This document shows positions 44,488-55,797 of a DNA stretch of 64,000 nt, piece after piece; the first letter of the stretch is position 1; every line of letters begins with the position of its first letter. The notes beneath the pieces are model-generated. The model did not search any database and was not told the origin of the DNA. It saw only the letters and a list, made by a program, of their open reading frames with translations. Source of the stretch: Cerioporus squamosus (taxonomy: Eukaryota; Basidiomycota; Agaricomycetes; Polyporales; Polyporaceae); NCBI GenBank assembly GCA_022592435.1, contig JABYQS010000006.1, forward strand, positions 372,001-436,000, written 5' to 3'. The translations under genes were made by a program, and so were the position numbers.

Positions 44488-45336
44488 ATGTCTCAGCAGA
44501 AGTTCCCAGTTCCTCCCGCGGACAAGTTCCTCGCGCTCTCGACCACCAGCGTCGGCTGCGGCCCGGGAGGTGGTACTCCTATGATCGCGTGAGTCCACAC
44601 TCAGCGGCGATCGCATGCGCCGCATCTCGCACTCACCCTCTCTTGGCATCGCAGGCGAGTCGCACTCGTCGACTATAGAGGGCAGATCGTTTTCTGCACC
44701 TATGTCCAGCCGACGAACCCCGTGACCGATTACCGCACGAGCACGACAGGCATCCAGGCTTCTGACCTTCAGCCGGGTATGTCTGATCGACCGCGCTTCC
44801 ATTACCAGTCGTTCACGCTGCGACCCATTCCGAGCAGACAACGCGTTGCCCTGGAAGGAGGTCCAGCAGCGCGTAGCCCAGCTCATCATGGGCAAGATCA
44901 TCGTCGGCCACACGCTCTGGCAAGATTTGTCAGGTCAGTGTCGGTGGGCATGCTTCTCAGAGACTTGTACTCATTTGTTGTGGATCTTCTCATCAGTCCT
45001 CGGCATCCGCCACCCCGCTGTAGCGACCAGGGACGTCGCTCTGTACCAGCCGTTCCGCAACGCCCTCCGGTCTCCGAACCATACTGTTGGTCTGCAAACC
45101 CTCATGTGGCACCTCATGCGGCGTCGGGTGCAAGAGAACCACGTCTGCCCGGTGCGTCTAAGTCCACTGTCGTTCTCGCGGCGCTCGAGTGCTGAGAAGG
45201 TCCTCGACAGCTTGAGAATGCGCGTGCAGCGCTGGATCTCTACCGTTCGTATTCGAACGAGTGGGAGCAGACGATCGCGGTCGGCCAGTGGCCGTCGCAG
45301 CTTCCCCCGAGCACATTCTCCCGGTGCTATCAGTGA
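44488..45336 (+). CDS. Rex4-like exonuclease-fold protein lacking catalytic residues
   Basis: The fold is that of the DEDDh 3'-5' exonucleases of the Rex4 group: VGCGPGGGTPMIARVALVDY, TYVQPTNPVTDYRTSTTGIQ, IIVGHTLWQDLSVLGI, RDVALYQPFRNALR, VGLQTLMWHLM and LENARAALDLYRSY. But the first metal-binding motif, normally DCE, reads STT at residues 18-20, and the last catalytic Asp (EDAR in active enzymes) is Asn (ENAR). The Asp in GHTLWQDL remains. The protein should therefore be unable to hold both metal ions. All introns are clean and the frame is intact over about 210 residues, so this looks like a maintained pseudo-enzyme, not a dead gene. A role in RNA or nucleic-acid binding is inference. Confidence 0.82.
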
Positions 45337-45650
45337 GCGCCGAGCTTCTGGCGCGAGTGCCACCGTGAGGACGCAGGTCTGACGCGTTTGGCCCGTAGTG
45401 CTACCCATTACGACAGCTGCTTTCTGGGGTTGTCGACGCCTTGCTCTTCAACAGGGCAGGTGGACTGTGTCCTCTACTCTATCGCATTATAGTCAAGTAA
45501 TGGCCTCCAGCTCGTGTCTGGGCGACCGCGGTTAGACCGTATCTGTACATACATGGCTCTGTAATCTCGTGTTAGTTGCTGCAATTGAACTGGCCGCACT
45601 AGTGGCGTTGCTGTTCCGCTGTCCTAGCTGATGCTGGTCGTGTCCCGGAA
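45337..45650. other. Short intergenic region
   Basis: About 310 bases between two plus-strand genes; nothing recognisable apart from presumed 3' and 5' untranslated sequence. Confidence 0.4.
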
Positions 45651-45833
45651 TTGACGAGGGAGTGCGGCGGAGAAGAAAGCAAGGCTCAACGTGATCATGC
45701 TCTGCCCGAGGGCGTGAACTTTACGGCTGCCATAAGGATGCTAGGCCGCCACCAGCACATGGGAGGCGCGTGCGGGGTGACAGCGGCGTCAAGCGTTGGG
45801 CCATCCAAACACGGCAAGTACATTCGCGCCCGA

Positions 45834-46935
45834 ATGGCCCCTGCTCTGTCCTCCCACCATCTCCAGCCAACGACCCGCGAGGCCGTGTCGCTCTCCGTCG
45901 CAGACCGCCCCTCTGGCCCCGCAGCCCGAGCGAGAGCCCAGTCAGACAGCGCGCAGCCCCCCGCAGCCGGCAATGCGCGCACCGATCCTGCTCGCCCTGT
46001 GACGGCAGCACTCGCTACCCCGCACGATGCCGTACTAGCAGACCTGCAGCGCACTCGCGAAGGCACATCCCATCCAAAGCTGGACGGTTCCCCAGCAGCG
46101 CCGAAGCTAAGCGTCGTCCCAAGCGTCGCTTCCACAGATCGCGGCATTGACAGGACAGCCAGCCCGTCGGGTGGCGCCCGCTCAGCAGCGTCCACCCCAG
46201 GGGCCTCCCACGAGCCTCTCCTCGACCCTTTCTCTGGGAACCTCGCCGGCATCATGGTCCCCAAACGCACCTCGGAACGTGAGCAGCAGTTCGACCAGCG
46301 CAGGGACGAGCTCTGGTCCGGCCTCGCCACCATCCGCGAGCTGCAGAGCGAGGTTGCCAGCATGCACGTTCAGATGGAGGGCATCGGCCTCAACGACGTC
46401 CGGGGCGGGAAGCGGGCCACAGGCGTCGCTGGCCGGGTCCACTCTGACCCGATCCCAGCCGCCGACGAGTGGGATGAGCCCGACGGGGCTGCTGACGCCG
46501 TCGAGGAGCAACGTAAGCGGGCCCGGGATGCGGAGTTCACGAACCTTGCCGAAACGTTCAAAGGGCGACGGGAGGCCATCGACGCTATCATGAATAAGGT
46601 TCACTCGTCTTATGCTGTCCTCGGCTACAGTTCCGTGTGCTGACCGTTCGTGTCGTTCATTTCCGCAGCTTGGCGAGCTATCGGATTCTCTGACACAGTT
46701 CCATGCCCTCCATACACCGGTCATGGACTTCGGCACTAGTCGCAATAACACTAAGGACTCCATGCCGGTCTCGCCTGACCTCGTGAATGCAACTTCACCC
46801 AGTTCTGCAGCGTCTCCCTCACCAGAACTGTCCTCGGCGCTCCCCAAATTCGTTCTCAGCGAGCCTGACAAGAGCGTCATGCATGAGAGTCCCGTCGCTG
46901 GTCCCGGCGAGCTCCCCCACGCTTCCCCCGCATAA
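45834..46935 (+). CDS. Hypothetical coiled-coil protein
   Basis: Unrecognised protein of about 330 residues in two exons; the intron begins with GT after ...IDAIMNK (about 46599) and ends CAG before LGELSDSLTQFHAL (about 46669). The first half is disordered (Ala/Pro/Ser-rich). Then come LLDPFSGNLAGIMVPKRTSE and a coiled-coil-prone segment (ELWSGLATIRELQSEVASMH; AEFTNLAETFKGRREAIDAI). The last 90 residues are again disordered and end at TAA 46933-46935. The frame is open upstream to an ATG at 45651, but ATG 45834 (MAPALSSHH) is preferred because the upstream part lacks protein-like character. Function unknown. Confidence 0.65.
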
Positions 46936-47512
46936 CAGCGCGTTCTCAGACTAGCACTCCGTTCACACGTTTGCCCACACCGTTACCCTTCATACAAGGT
47001 GCATATATGCTGCATGTTGATAGCCGTGAGTCGTTCTGTATTCAATCAGAAGCTGATCTTGACCTGGTACACATCTTCAGCCCCATGTCGCATCATAGCT
47101 GTACTTTGGTTGCCCTGTTCCATGTCCTCGTAACCCATAGCTTTCCACAGAATTCCCCTCAGGAAGTCTCAGGGTCGCAGCCGTCGGTTCTTTCCGAGCA
47201 TCGTCCGTCACCATGGTCGCGTGATCATGTCCAGGACACTTGTGGTAAGTCTCCATGAGGTGATGTGTGTGAGATGCGTGGAATCTGGCAGAGATGGGTA
47301 GGTACCGAACGTGCAATCGCCGAGCGGACCGCCACTCACAGTCACGACTAGTTGCAGGACCGTCTTTTGCCGGTCAAAGCGCGCTCTGGTGACCATTCCG
47401 GGCAAACTTCGCTGCTAGGGTGGCTTGACCGAGCTTGTTCAGCATCTCGCATGACTTGGACGGACCGCTACGCGTACAGTGAACGGCTGTGAACCGTTCT
47501 CCGGAGCGACGA
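46936..47512. other. Intergenic region upstream of the pectinesterase array
   Basis: About 580 bases with no gene; includes the upstream promoter of the first pectin methylesterase gene. No obvious repeat. Confidence 0.45.
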
Positions 47513-47519
47513 TATAAAA
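47513..47519 (+). promoter_or_regulatory. TATA box of pectinesterase gene 1
   Basis: TATAAAA lies 46 nt upstream of the ATG at 47559. The spacing implies a very short 5' untranslated region. The other two array genes have TATA elements at nearly the same distance. Confidence 0.7.
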
Positions 47520-47558
47520 TGCTCCAGAGAATATGGTGCGTCTGAAGCTTTTCGGACC

Positions 47559-49311
47559 ATGATTTCTCGTGTCATTTTGCTTTCCGCCTATCTTCTCGCG
47601 GGCGCGTTTGCGCTCAGCTCACCGCCGGCAAGAGCAATCACCGTAGGCACCGGCGGCAAATATGCCACATTGTCTGCTGCTCTGAAGGACACTTCTAGCT
47701 TGGTAAGTTCCAATGGAATGATTGAATGTAATCTCCCTGACTTTGTGGCGTTTGCGCGCTAGGTGTACTACGTCTTTCCCGGATCGTACACGGACACTGC
47801 GATCATCAGTCGCGCAAATGTCCGGGTGTACGGACAGACCAACACACCTAGCTCATACACGGGAAACAGTGCGTGTCCCTCTTGTCTCCGATGTGCCCGG
47901 ATGTTGACGCTTTTACATCATTACACGCAGCTGTGACTATTACGAATAACATTCCGGCGTCACAGGCAGGTTCGAACGATGCAAGCGGAACCGTGCAAGT
48001 GCACGCCACGAATGTGTCACTCTACAATATAAACATTGCCAACACGTTTGGGAAGGTATGCGGAGTGCGCGCACGATCGCGCCCATTGTCCAGGGTCATC
48101 GCCGGTCTGATTAACGTTCCTTGAAATCTGATGGCATGGACATTGCCGGGGTGCTCTGCAGACCGTCGACCAGGTGCGTCAATTGTCAGGGCACGGTTTT
48201 CGACATGGCGGGATTACGTACTGAGCCGGTTATGTTGCGACATTGCTCTAGGCGCAAGCGATAGCACTGAGTGTGCAGGCTGGTCAGTTTGGCGCATACG
48301 GCTGCAAGATCCTTGGTGACCAGTGAGTAACAGGCAGTTCACGCAGACACAGCTCTGACGGCCCCATGATGTGCATCAGGGATACCCTCCTGGCGAATGT
48401 CGGAACGTGAGCACCCCTGCACCTTCTGGACTTTTGAGTTCCACTTAAGAGGAATGGTCGCTCAGTCAGTACTACGCGAACAGTTGGATTGAGGGCGCGG
48501 TTGATTTTGTACGTCTTAAATGCCGTACATTGCGAAGCCCATACTCACGCAGTGTCTCTGTAGATTTTTGGCATGAGAGCCTCGTCAGTTTTCCATAGCA
48601 GCGAGCTTCGTGGACACCGCTCACCAGAGAAAAAAAATTGCACATTGCAGCATATGGATCACTCGCTCGGTAATCAACGTACGTCCCGCGTTCTGCTAGG
48701 CTCTCTCCCTCTCTCTCTGTATGGGTTGGTGGCGCACCCAGTATCGACGCTCACATGTGGTTGCCTGCCCGTAGACGATTGGAAACGGGTATATTACCGC
48801 ATCTGGCCGTTCGAGCGATGACGCGTTCTGGTATGTGATCGACAACTCGACCATCCAGGGGACGGGGACGGCGTACTTGGGCCGGCCTTGGCGCGACTAC
48901 GCCCGTGTCGTGTTTCAGAGGTCCACGTTGGGAAGCAACGTGTGAGTCGCCGTTGCGATGTCTGAGCATTCGGGCGGACGGGCTGAGCACTTGATGATTT
49001 ACAGCCCTGCGGCTGGTTGGTCTGTGTGGGGTTCTAGGTAAGTTTCGAGCAATTTTGCGGGGTAGCTTGCACTGACAAGCGCATTCAATAACAGCGACCC
49101 TCAGTACGTAGTGGCTCTATGGTGATCTCAGTGCTCTGCTGACATCACGTTGGGTATGGTACAGGACGGACCACGTCACATTCGCTGAATATGCCAACAC
49201 CGGCCCCGGAGCATCTGGAACTCGTGCGAGCTTCAGTACGAAGTTGTCGGCTCCCGTCTCAATCACGACAGTGCTCAACTCACCAGTTGGATTGATCCAG
49301 CGTTCCTGTAA
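47559..49311 (+). CDS. Secreted pectin methylesterase 1 (CE8), one-base frame break near 3' end
   Basis: Removes methyl esters from homogalacturonan outside the cell. Signal peptide MISRVILLSAYLLAGAFA, then the parallel beta-helix blocks AITVGTGGKYATLSAALKD, VTITNNIPASQAGSNDASG, SLYNINIANTFGK, QAQAIALSVQAGQFGAYG. The catalytic residues are present: DQ|DTLLANVG (acid/base Asp), SWIEGAVDF|IFG (nucleophile Asp) and YLGRPWRDYARVVF (Arg). About ten introns. The family ending STDWIDPAFL-stop is recognisable as TSWIDPAFL with TAA at 49309-49311, but one base is missing about ten codons earlier (near 49278-49282); read as given, the frame runs on to a stop at 49595-49597. It is either a sequence error or a real C-terminal extension. 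Confidence 0.87.
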
Positions 49312-49750
49312 CGTGTCCTGTTGGACAAGCCCAAGTCCGAATGATACTTTGTTGTCGTTCAGTTGCCGTTCGCTCGAGGTGATCGCTGCTAGACGCTGCC
49401 CACCACACGAAGAGTATGTCCAGCGCAAGACCCATGATCTCGCCCGCCCCGCTCCTGACAATACGATCTCGGGGACGGTTAGCGATTCGAACAGCTGCCA
49501 GGAACAGGCAGGCGGGAGTTGCGTGGCGGTACATGAGTTCAATAAGAGACTCTCAGTGCACGACCCGCCCAATCCCTCAGTGGGCTTCTGGCGCTGACAT
49601 CAACGACGTTCAACTCAGGACTCCTCTACGTTCCGCGTGTACCTCGCGAACCGTATGACGGCCTTACTCAAGCCTGACTTCGAAGTTCAACGACTGGCGT
49701 TATATATGCCCAGGGATGGGCTCGGCATGCGAGTCGGGCAGACGTCGACG
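49312..49750 (+). promoter_or_regulatory. Intergenic region with TATA box of pectinesterase gene 2
   Basis: About 440 bases between genes 1 and 2. TATATA at 49701-49706, inside GGCGTTATATATGCCC, is 50 nt upstream of the ATG at 49751. The part to 49597 is open only as the shifted tail of gene 1. Confidence 0.6.
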
Positions 49751-51422
49751 ATGATTGTGCTTTGGCATCTACTAACTTCCTGCTTCGTCCTGGGTGCCCT
49801 GGCGCTCCATGCACCTCCGAGAGGAGCCATCACAGTCGGGGGTAGCAAAGGCCAATATGCGAACTTGTCTGCGGCGCTCGCCGACAACTCAAGTTTGGTG
49901 AGTCTCCTGCCAGTGGATGTGGAGGATTCAGTGAGCGCTGATTATTGCGATTAGGTTTACTTCATCTACACTGGGACATACACCGACACAGCCATCATCA
50001 CCCGCGATGACGTTCGGGTGTATGGACAGACGCTGCTTCCGGACACTTATTTGGGCAACAGTCAGTCGTCCTCCGTCTCCGACTAGCCCGGGAGCGTGGC
50101 ATGCATTGACATTTACGCGTTGGGGAAAGCTGTGACCATCACGAACAACATCCCAGCCTCCGTCGCAGGCTCAAACGACGCGAGCGGGACCGTGCAAGTC
50201 CGTGCTATCAATGTCTCGCTGTACAACCTCAACATCGCAAACACGTATGGCAAGGTGCTCTGTCATGTCTTCTCGCCTTGCCTCATGCCGTGATGTATGT
50301 CTAACAATCCCTTAACTGACTGACATCCATCCTGCTCGTCCGATACGCTGCATGGGCTATCTCTAGCCCGTTGACCAGGTAGGCTCTTCTTTATTCCGGC
50401 ATGGTGACACAAGTCACGTACATGCACTGACTGAACTTAACTCCAGGCCCAGGCCATCGCGCTGAGTGTCCAAGGAGGACAATTCGGAGGCTATGGGTTG
50501 AAGATCTCCGGCGACCAGTGAGTACCATATTAGTTCGGTGTCCGCGACGATCTGATCGTGAGACATGCTGCTTCAGGGACACATTGCTTGCCAATGTTGG
50601 AGCGTAAGTCTTGTCATTACGGACAATCCTACAGGAAGTCTAACGGCTCAACATCTCTTCCAGACAATACTATGTGAATAGTTGGATCGAAGGAGCCGTA
50701 GACTTCGTGCGTGCTATCTCCGTCACTACACGCTCGCGCAGTCCGAAGCATACTAAGTTTCCCCGGACAGATCTTCGGACAGCACGCCTCGTTCGTTGTC
50801 ATATCACATCATCCTTGACATCCCTCATTGCTAAACGCTGCGTGATAGGATCTGGATCACCCGCTCTATTATCCACGTAGGTACCTCTTTTACAGAACTC
50901 CGTCTCGGCGTATGTTGACCTCGCCACAGACGATCCGGGATGGCAACATCACCGCGTCCGGCCGCACAAGCGATGATGGATTCTGGTATGTGATCGACAA
51001 ATCGGTCATCCAGGGCAACGGAACACAGACATACCTCGGCCGTCCATGGAGAGACTACGCACGCGTAGTGTACCAATTCTGCTATCTTGGCAAGGGCGTC
51101 CCAGCAGTAGGATGGCAGCCGTGGCATCCCGAGTGAGACCTGTCCTCATTTGTGAAGAGTACATACCCATGCTGAAGACGAAACCACAATCGTGCTACAG
51201 TGATCTACGGTAAATTGCTCTTCCTTCGCGGTGGCGTTTTGTTGGGTTGCTCATCTGTCTTGGCGTACGTACAGCATCGACCACGTAACCTTCGCTGAGT
51301 ACGGGAACACAGGCCCCGGTGCAGGCGGCAAGCGGGCGAACTTCAGCACGCATCTCGCCGCCCCCATTTCTATCCACACCGTTCTAAACTCTACGGACTG
51401 GATTGACCCCGCCTTCCTCTGA
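49751..51422 (+). CDS. Secreted pectin methylesterase 2 (CE8)
   Basis: Second gene of the array, same enzyme class and intron pattern as gene 1. Signal peptide MIVLWHLLTSCFVLGALA is followed by HAPPRGAITVGGSKGQYANL. Catalytic blocks: QAIALSVQGGQFGGYGLKI, GDQ|DTLLANVGA, NSWIEGAVDF|IFGQHAS, WITRSIIH, YLGRPWRDYARVVYQF; the end STDWIDPAFL is intact with TGA 51420-51422. The upstream ATG at 49637 is rejected because it would put the signal peptide inside the protein. At the intron after GQHAS the donor is the uncommon GTTCGT. About 320 residues. No defect seen. Confidence 0.92.
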
Positions 51423-52033
51423 ACGCTCGACACATGTTGGGGCCTGCAGGTCATCGAGACGTCACCATCGGGTCGATGCGACAGGTTGCGTCACTGTACA
51501 AGATTTCTGTCCGAGCCTGTCAACGACGGGGACGCTCATCCATATATTCCCAATTGGTATACGCCGGTCCCTATAGGCAGGAGCGCGCATGTGTCGAAAT
51601 TGTGAACCAGGCCAATGGATGGCGCTGTCGAAGTCTATTCCCGCTGCGCCGCGGTGGAGGTAAGAACTCCTCAATAACTCGAAGCGGTCACGTGTACGTG
51701 TCGAAGCAGGCGGTTGAGGCGTGTGCAACGCTCGGGTTGCCCGAGTATAGTTCAGTGTCCCGTATCCGTTGTTTGCTTGGCTGACCATCTAGGTATTCTT
51801 GTCCGTCGCCTCGAAATACTTCCGGAGCACCTTTGAGGCACCGGGCGTGCTACCTCCGCGCGGGCCGCCACATGAATTGGGAGGTGCCTAGCAGAATCCC
51901 GGTCGAACTCGACGGTCTCTTCGCCGACGCTCGACGCGTCCATCAATCGGCACCCATGACCTCTCGGATGGTGTTACAGGAAACCCTATAAACGTCCGAT
52001 GCAACCCTTGGGTTGTGGACGAGCGCCCCGAGC
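51423..52033 (+). promoter_or_regulatory. Intergenic region with TATA box of pectinesterase gene 3
   Basis: About 610 bases. TATAAA at 51987-51992, inside AACCCTATAAACG, is 47 nt upstream of the ATG at 52034. No other gene is supported in this gap. Confidence 0.6.
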
Positions 52034-53813
52034 ATGAATCTCCACACTCTCGGCCTACTCTTGTCGTGTGCGATATGCGCCACCGCGCTCAACGCACCTC
52101 CGTCGGGCGCGATCACCGTTGGTGTGGCAGGACACTACGCAAATCTATCGGCTGCGCTGAAGGACACGTCCAGTTTGGTGAGTCGGCCGAGTTGTCTTTG
52201 CACGGACCGAACAACATATACGACAAAGTGACGTTCGTCCTGATCATTGCAGACATACTTTGTATTCGCTGGAACGTACATCGACACGGCGGTCATCACG
52301 CGAGCCAACGTGCGGGTGTTTGGGCAGACCGACGTCCCCGAATCATACATCGCAAACAGTACGTCTTCGGTCGCTGACCTTGTGCGGATGCCACTGGCTA
52401 GAGCTGTGGAACTCTGTTGTGATCCTGATGCGCATGCAGCGGTGACCATCACGAACAACGTCCCCGCGTCCGCGGTCGGGAACAACAACGACAAGAGCGG
52501 CACCGTGCAGGTGCACGCCGCCAACGTCTCGCTGTACAACCTGAACATCGCCAATACATTTGGAAAGGTGCGTCGCCGCCACATCTGTCCAATGCGTTTG
52601 AGCCGCAACCCCGAGACGCGCGCAAGCGCATCATATCGCCGCGCCCGCAGTCTCTCGCGCCTAAAGCTCGGGCGAGGGGAGACTTGTGGCATGCTGCGGG
52701 TGTGGTACTGTGTACATACAGTTCGCTGACCTGCTTGGCCACGGGCCTACCATAGCCCGTTGAACAGGTCTGTCAGATGTTAACCTCTGCGTTTTGAGTT
52801 GCGCACTTACGTAGCTTTGACGTGTTTGCAACAGTCGCAAGCCATCGCGCTCAGCGTCCAGGCGGGCTCGTTTGGGGGTTACGGCCTCAAGATAACAGGC
52901 GACCAGTAGGCAGCTCTCGAGGATGTGCGCGAGCGCTCCGTTGGCTGACCTGGCGGTACCCCCAGAGACACCTTGCTCGCAAACGTCGGATCGTGCGTGC
53001 GATGCATGCTTGCAGCCTAATTGACGTTGTCGAAATGACGTCTCGGATTCTAGGCAGTTCTACGCGGATAGCTGGGTAGAAGGCGCAGTCGACTTTGTGA
53101 GTTCTACCCTACGATGTTCGGATTCGTCATTGAGTGCAAACCGCGCATGCAGATATTCGGACAGAAAGCCTCGTGAGTCCTGGTGCCGGGTAAGCATGCC
53201 TCTCTGGGGCCACACGCTCACCGCGTCCCGCGCACCAGCGTCTGGATAACCCGCTCAATCATCAACGTACGCACGCCGCACTGGATTGTGTCGCTATCTT
53301 GACACCTTCCACAGACGATCGGAGACGGGTTCATAACGGCATCCGGGCGCTCGACGGATGACGCGTTCTGGTACGTGGTCGACAACTCGACCGTCCAAGG
53401 GAGCGGCAGGGCGTTCCTCGGCCGCCCGTGGGGCGACCACGCCCGCGTCGTCTTCCAGTTCAGCACCCTCGGAGCCAACGTCCCACCCGCGGGCTGGTCT
53501 GTGTGGAACACCGAGTGAGCGTCAGTCCGCACGAATCACGACGAGCAGCGCTGACGCGAATGTCCCGTCGCTCGTCGCTTGTACAGTGATCCCAGGTAAG
53601 TCTGTCTCGTGCGTATGCGTGCAGTGTCTGCGATGTCTTTCTGATCTTCACTCCCTTAGGACCTCGGACGTTACTTTCGGCGAGTTCGCGAACACAAGTC
53701 CAGGCGCTGGCGCACCCAGCTCGCGTGCCAACTTCAGCACGCAGCTACCGAGCGCGATATCGTTGGAGACGGTGCTGAGCAGCACGGACTGGATCGACCC
53801 CGCCTTCCTCTGA
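52034..53813 (+). CDS. Secreted pectin methylesterase 3 (CE8)
   Basis: Third array gene. Signal peptide MNLHTLGLLLSCAICATA, then NAPPSGAITVGVAGHYANLS. Blocks: FGQTDVPESYIANS, VTITNNVPASAVGNNN, SQAIALSVQAGSFGGYGLK, GDQ|DTLLANVGS, DSWVEGAVDF|IFGQKAS, VWITRSIIN, TIGDGFITASGRSTDDAFW, FLGRPWGDHARVVFQFSTLG, and the end STDWIDPAFL with TGA 53811-53813. Compared with its sisters the RDY after LGRPW is GDH, outside the catalytic Arg. A proline/serine insertion (GAPSSRANF) lies near the C-terminus. About 325 residues; exon layout is the same as genes 1 and 2, so the three arose by tandem duplication. Confidence 0.92.
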
Positions 53814-54328
53814 GGCTTCAGCGCCTTTCACGCCGAATCGAGACAGGCGCCGGATGTGCGTCATAGTGTACGAGACGTCTGTCAAAAATCCCGGGAAACG
53901 CCGGGCGATCTGGCACAACGCGATCTGTGTGAAGCGCCTGCCGCGAAGAGAGCACCGCGGCGGGGGTTCTGGGTCAGGGCTGCTGCGATGTCGACGGGCG
54001 CACAGACGACGCCGTCTAGCTCCGTGTATCGTGGCCCTCTGACCGAACCCAATCTGCCTCCCTAGGGCCCGGGACTGGCATCACCGACCGTGAGTGTGCG
54101 GCGTCGTGCTGGGAATTTCTGCAGGCTAGCCGTCCAGATGCGAGATTACGATCGCACCGCGCAACAGCGAGGCCCCGTCCAGACTCCAGGTCAATTATGG
54201 GCAAGCAGCATGTACGCTAGAACGCCGAGATCTGGTCTCACACGCACATATGAGTCTACAACGCACAACAAATCATAAATCAGAAGGCGGGGGGGACACA
54301 GATAAAATAAGGAAACACCCGCGGGCGC
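53814..54328. other. Convergent intergenic region, pectinesterase 3 / VTA1
   Basis: About 515 bases between two converging genes, holding both 3' untranslated regions and probably terminators. AATCATAAATCAG near 54270 and GATAAAATAAGG near 54300 are A-rich and could serve polyadenylation on either strand. No gene seen. Confidence 0.5.
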
Positions 54329-55797
54329 TCAGCCGCCGAGCAGCCGCAGGGCCTCCCGGAGCTCCTTCACCGCCTGCTCGCCGTCTTCGTAGTCCAAGGC
54401 GGATATCGCGAACCTGCAGTGCTTCTGCGCCCGGGAGATTATTTGCGGCGTCAGCTGCGGTGGCATCATCGTGACCGTCGCCGTCGCCGCGCCCAACTGG
54501 GGGGTGCTCCCGGCCGGGACGCCCTGTACGTATCCTTGCGGTTGAGATCGGCTTGGCGACGGTGCCGCCGCAGGCGGTGGTGGCGGACGGGTAGGGGAAG
54601 TTTGAGCAGGCGGGATGGGGGGAGCAGATGCAGACCCGTAAGGTTGGGGGTTGAAGGGAGGTGCAGAAGGCCCAGGAGGCCGCACGGAGAAGGGATCCTC
54701 ATCTGGGCGCGCTGCACCAGGCGTTGGCTGACCGCCCACCGCAGACGGGGAGAAGTGGACAGGCTTGGCTGCAGAGGGGGGAGGCGTCGTCTCACCGTCG
54801 ATCTCGTCCTCCGTCTTGCCCTCAAGCTCCTCGCTGACGAAGGCTCTGCGCACTGGCCCTGCACTAAAGGCCGGGGGCGTGCTGTCCTCAAGGTGAAATC
54901 CGGGAGTCCCAGGGGTCGCAGCGGTGCTCCAGCTACCAGGACTCTGAGGAGGTTGGGGAGGTGCGAGCCCGTTGGGGAGGTGGGCGCCAGAGTGCTCTGT
55001 TGGTGTAAGGCCTGTGAGTTGGGGTGGCGGGGGAGTCGAGCGCGTGATGGAGGGCGGCGATGGTGCGTCAGGGAGGGTGGATGAAGTGGACGGGGGCGTG
55101 GTGGGCGGCGCGATGACCACGTCGGGCAAGTCGGGAAGTGCGGCAGGAGCCTCGGGAGCTGGAGATTCTCCCGGGGCGCCGGGGGTAGGCTTGCGCCCTT
55201 CACGGATGGCTTTGGAGATGTCGGCCGCCTTCCACTTGGCGTACTTGATCTTCTCTTCGATGGCAGGGAGGTCGAGGCCGGCTTTATCAGAGTCGAACGT
55301 GCGTAGGACCTCGAGGAAGTTGGCAGCAACGAGGAACTTCCTTGCAGTGTTCCTGGTGCGACATGACGCGTTCACAAGCCGAGAGAAAAACAATTGGTAT
55401 GCAGACGCACCTCGTTACATTCCCATTCCTATCCTCATTGTCTGCTCCCGCAAAGACACGGAGAGCGAAGTTCTCCATGTATGCTGCGCTCGCAGGCTCG
55501 TCATGCACGGCGTCATTGGGTCCAATGTCGGTCTTCATGCGCTCCAGCAGTCCAAGAAGGTCAAACAAAAAGTGCCTCGCAGCCGACTCCTTGACTTTGA
55601 GCGCGATGCCCTGCTGGGCAGCGTAGTATGCACCTGCGGACGACGATATCAGGGTCGAGTGGCAGACAGCGAGGCTGTGCTGGACACGTACACCAGTAGG
55701 AGGCGACGGGGTCATTCTTCTGGAGCTCGTCTGCGCGCTGGAGATAGGGCGTGATGGCCTTGAGCTCTGGGGGGATGGGCGGGAGAGAGAGGACCAT
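54329..55797 (-). CDS. VTA1: Vta1, regulator of the Vps4 ATPase in ESCRT-III disassembly
   Basis: Cofactor that activates Vps4 in multivesicular-body sorting. The N-terminal tandem MIT-like domain is seen as PPELKAITPYLQRADELQ, DPVASYWCAYYAAQQGIALK, FLFDLLGLLERMKTDIG, DEPASAAYMENFALRVFAGA, NTARKFLVAANFLEVL and EEKIKYAKWKAADISKAIRE. A long Pro/Ser/Thr-rich linker follows, then the C-terminal Vps4-binding helices AQKHCRFAISALDYEDG and AVKELREALRLLGG, with TGA at 54331-54329. About 430 residues. The ATG at 55797 (MVLSLPPIPP) directly precedes the domain; an in-frame ATG at 55839 is possible. Confidence 0.92.

Noticed and set aside
45651..45833. Upstream extension of the coiled-coil hypothetical protein
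   Set aside because: In frame but without protein-like features; the ATG at 45834 gives a more typical start. Kept as an alternative only.
48630..48640. A-run in the pectinesterase 1 intron as a possible frameshift site
   Set aside because: It lies within an intron (GTCAGT ... TTGCAG) and does not affect the protein.
54419..55084. Plus-strand 221-codon Arg/Gly-rich frame
   Set aside because: Exactly antisense to the Pro/Ser-rich linker of VTA1; composition-driven shadow.
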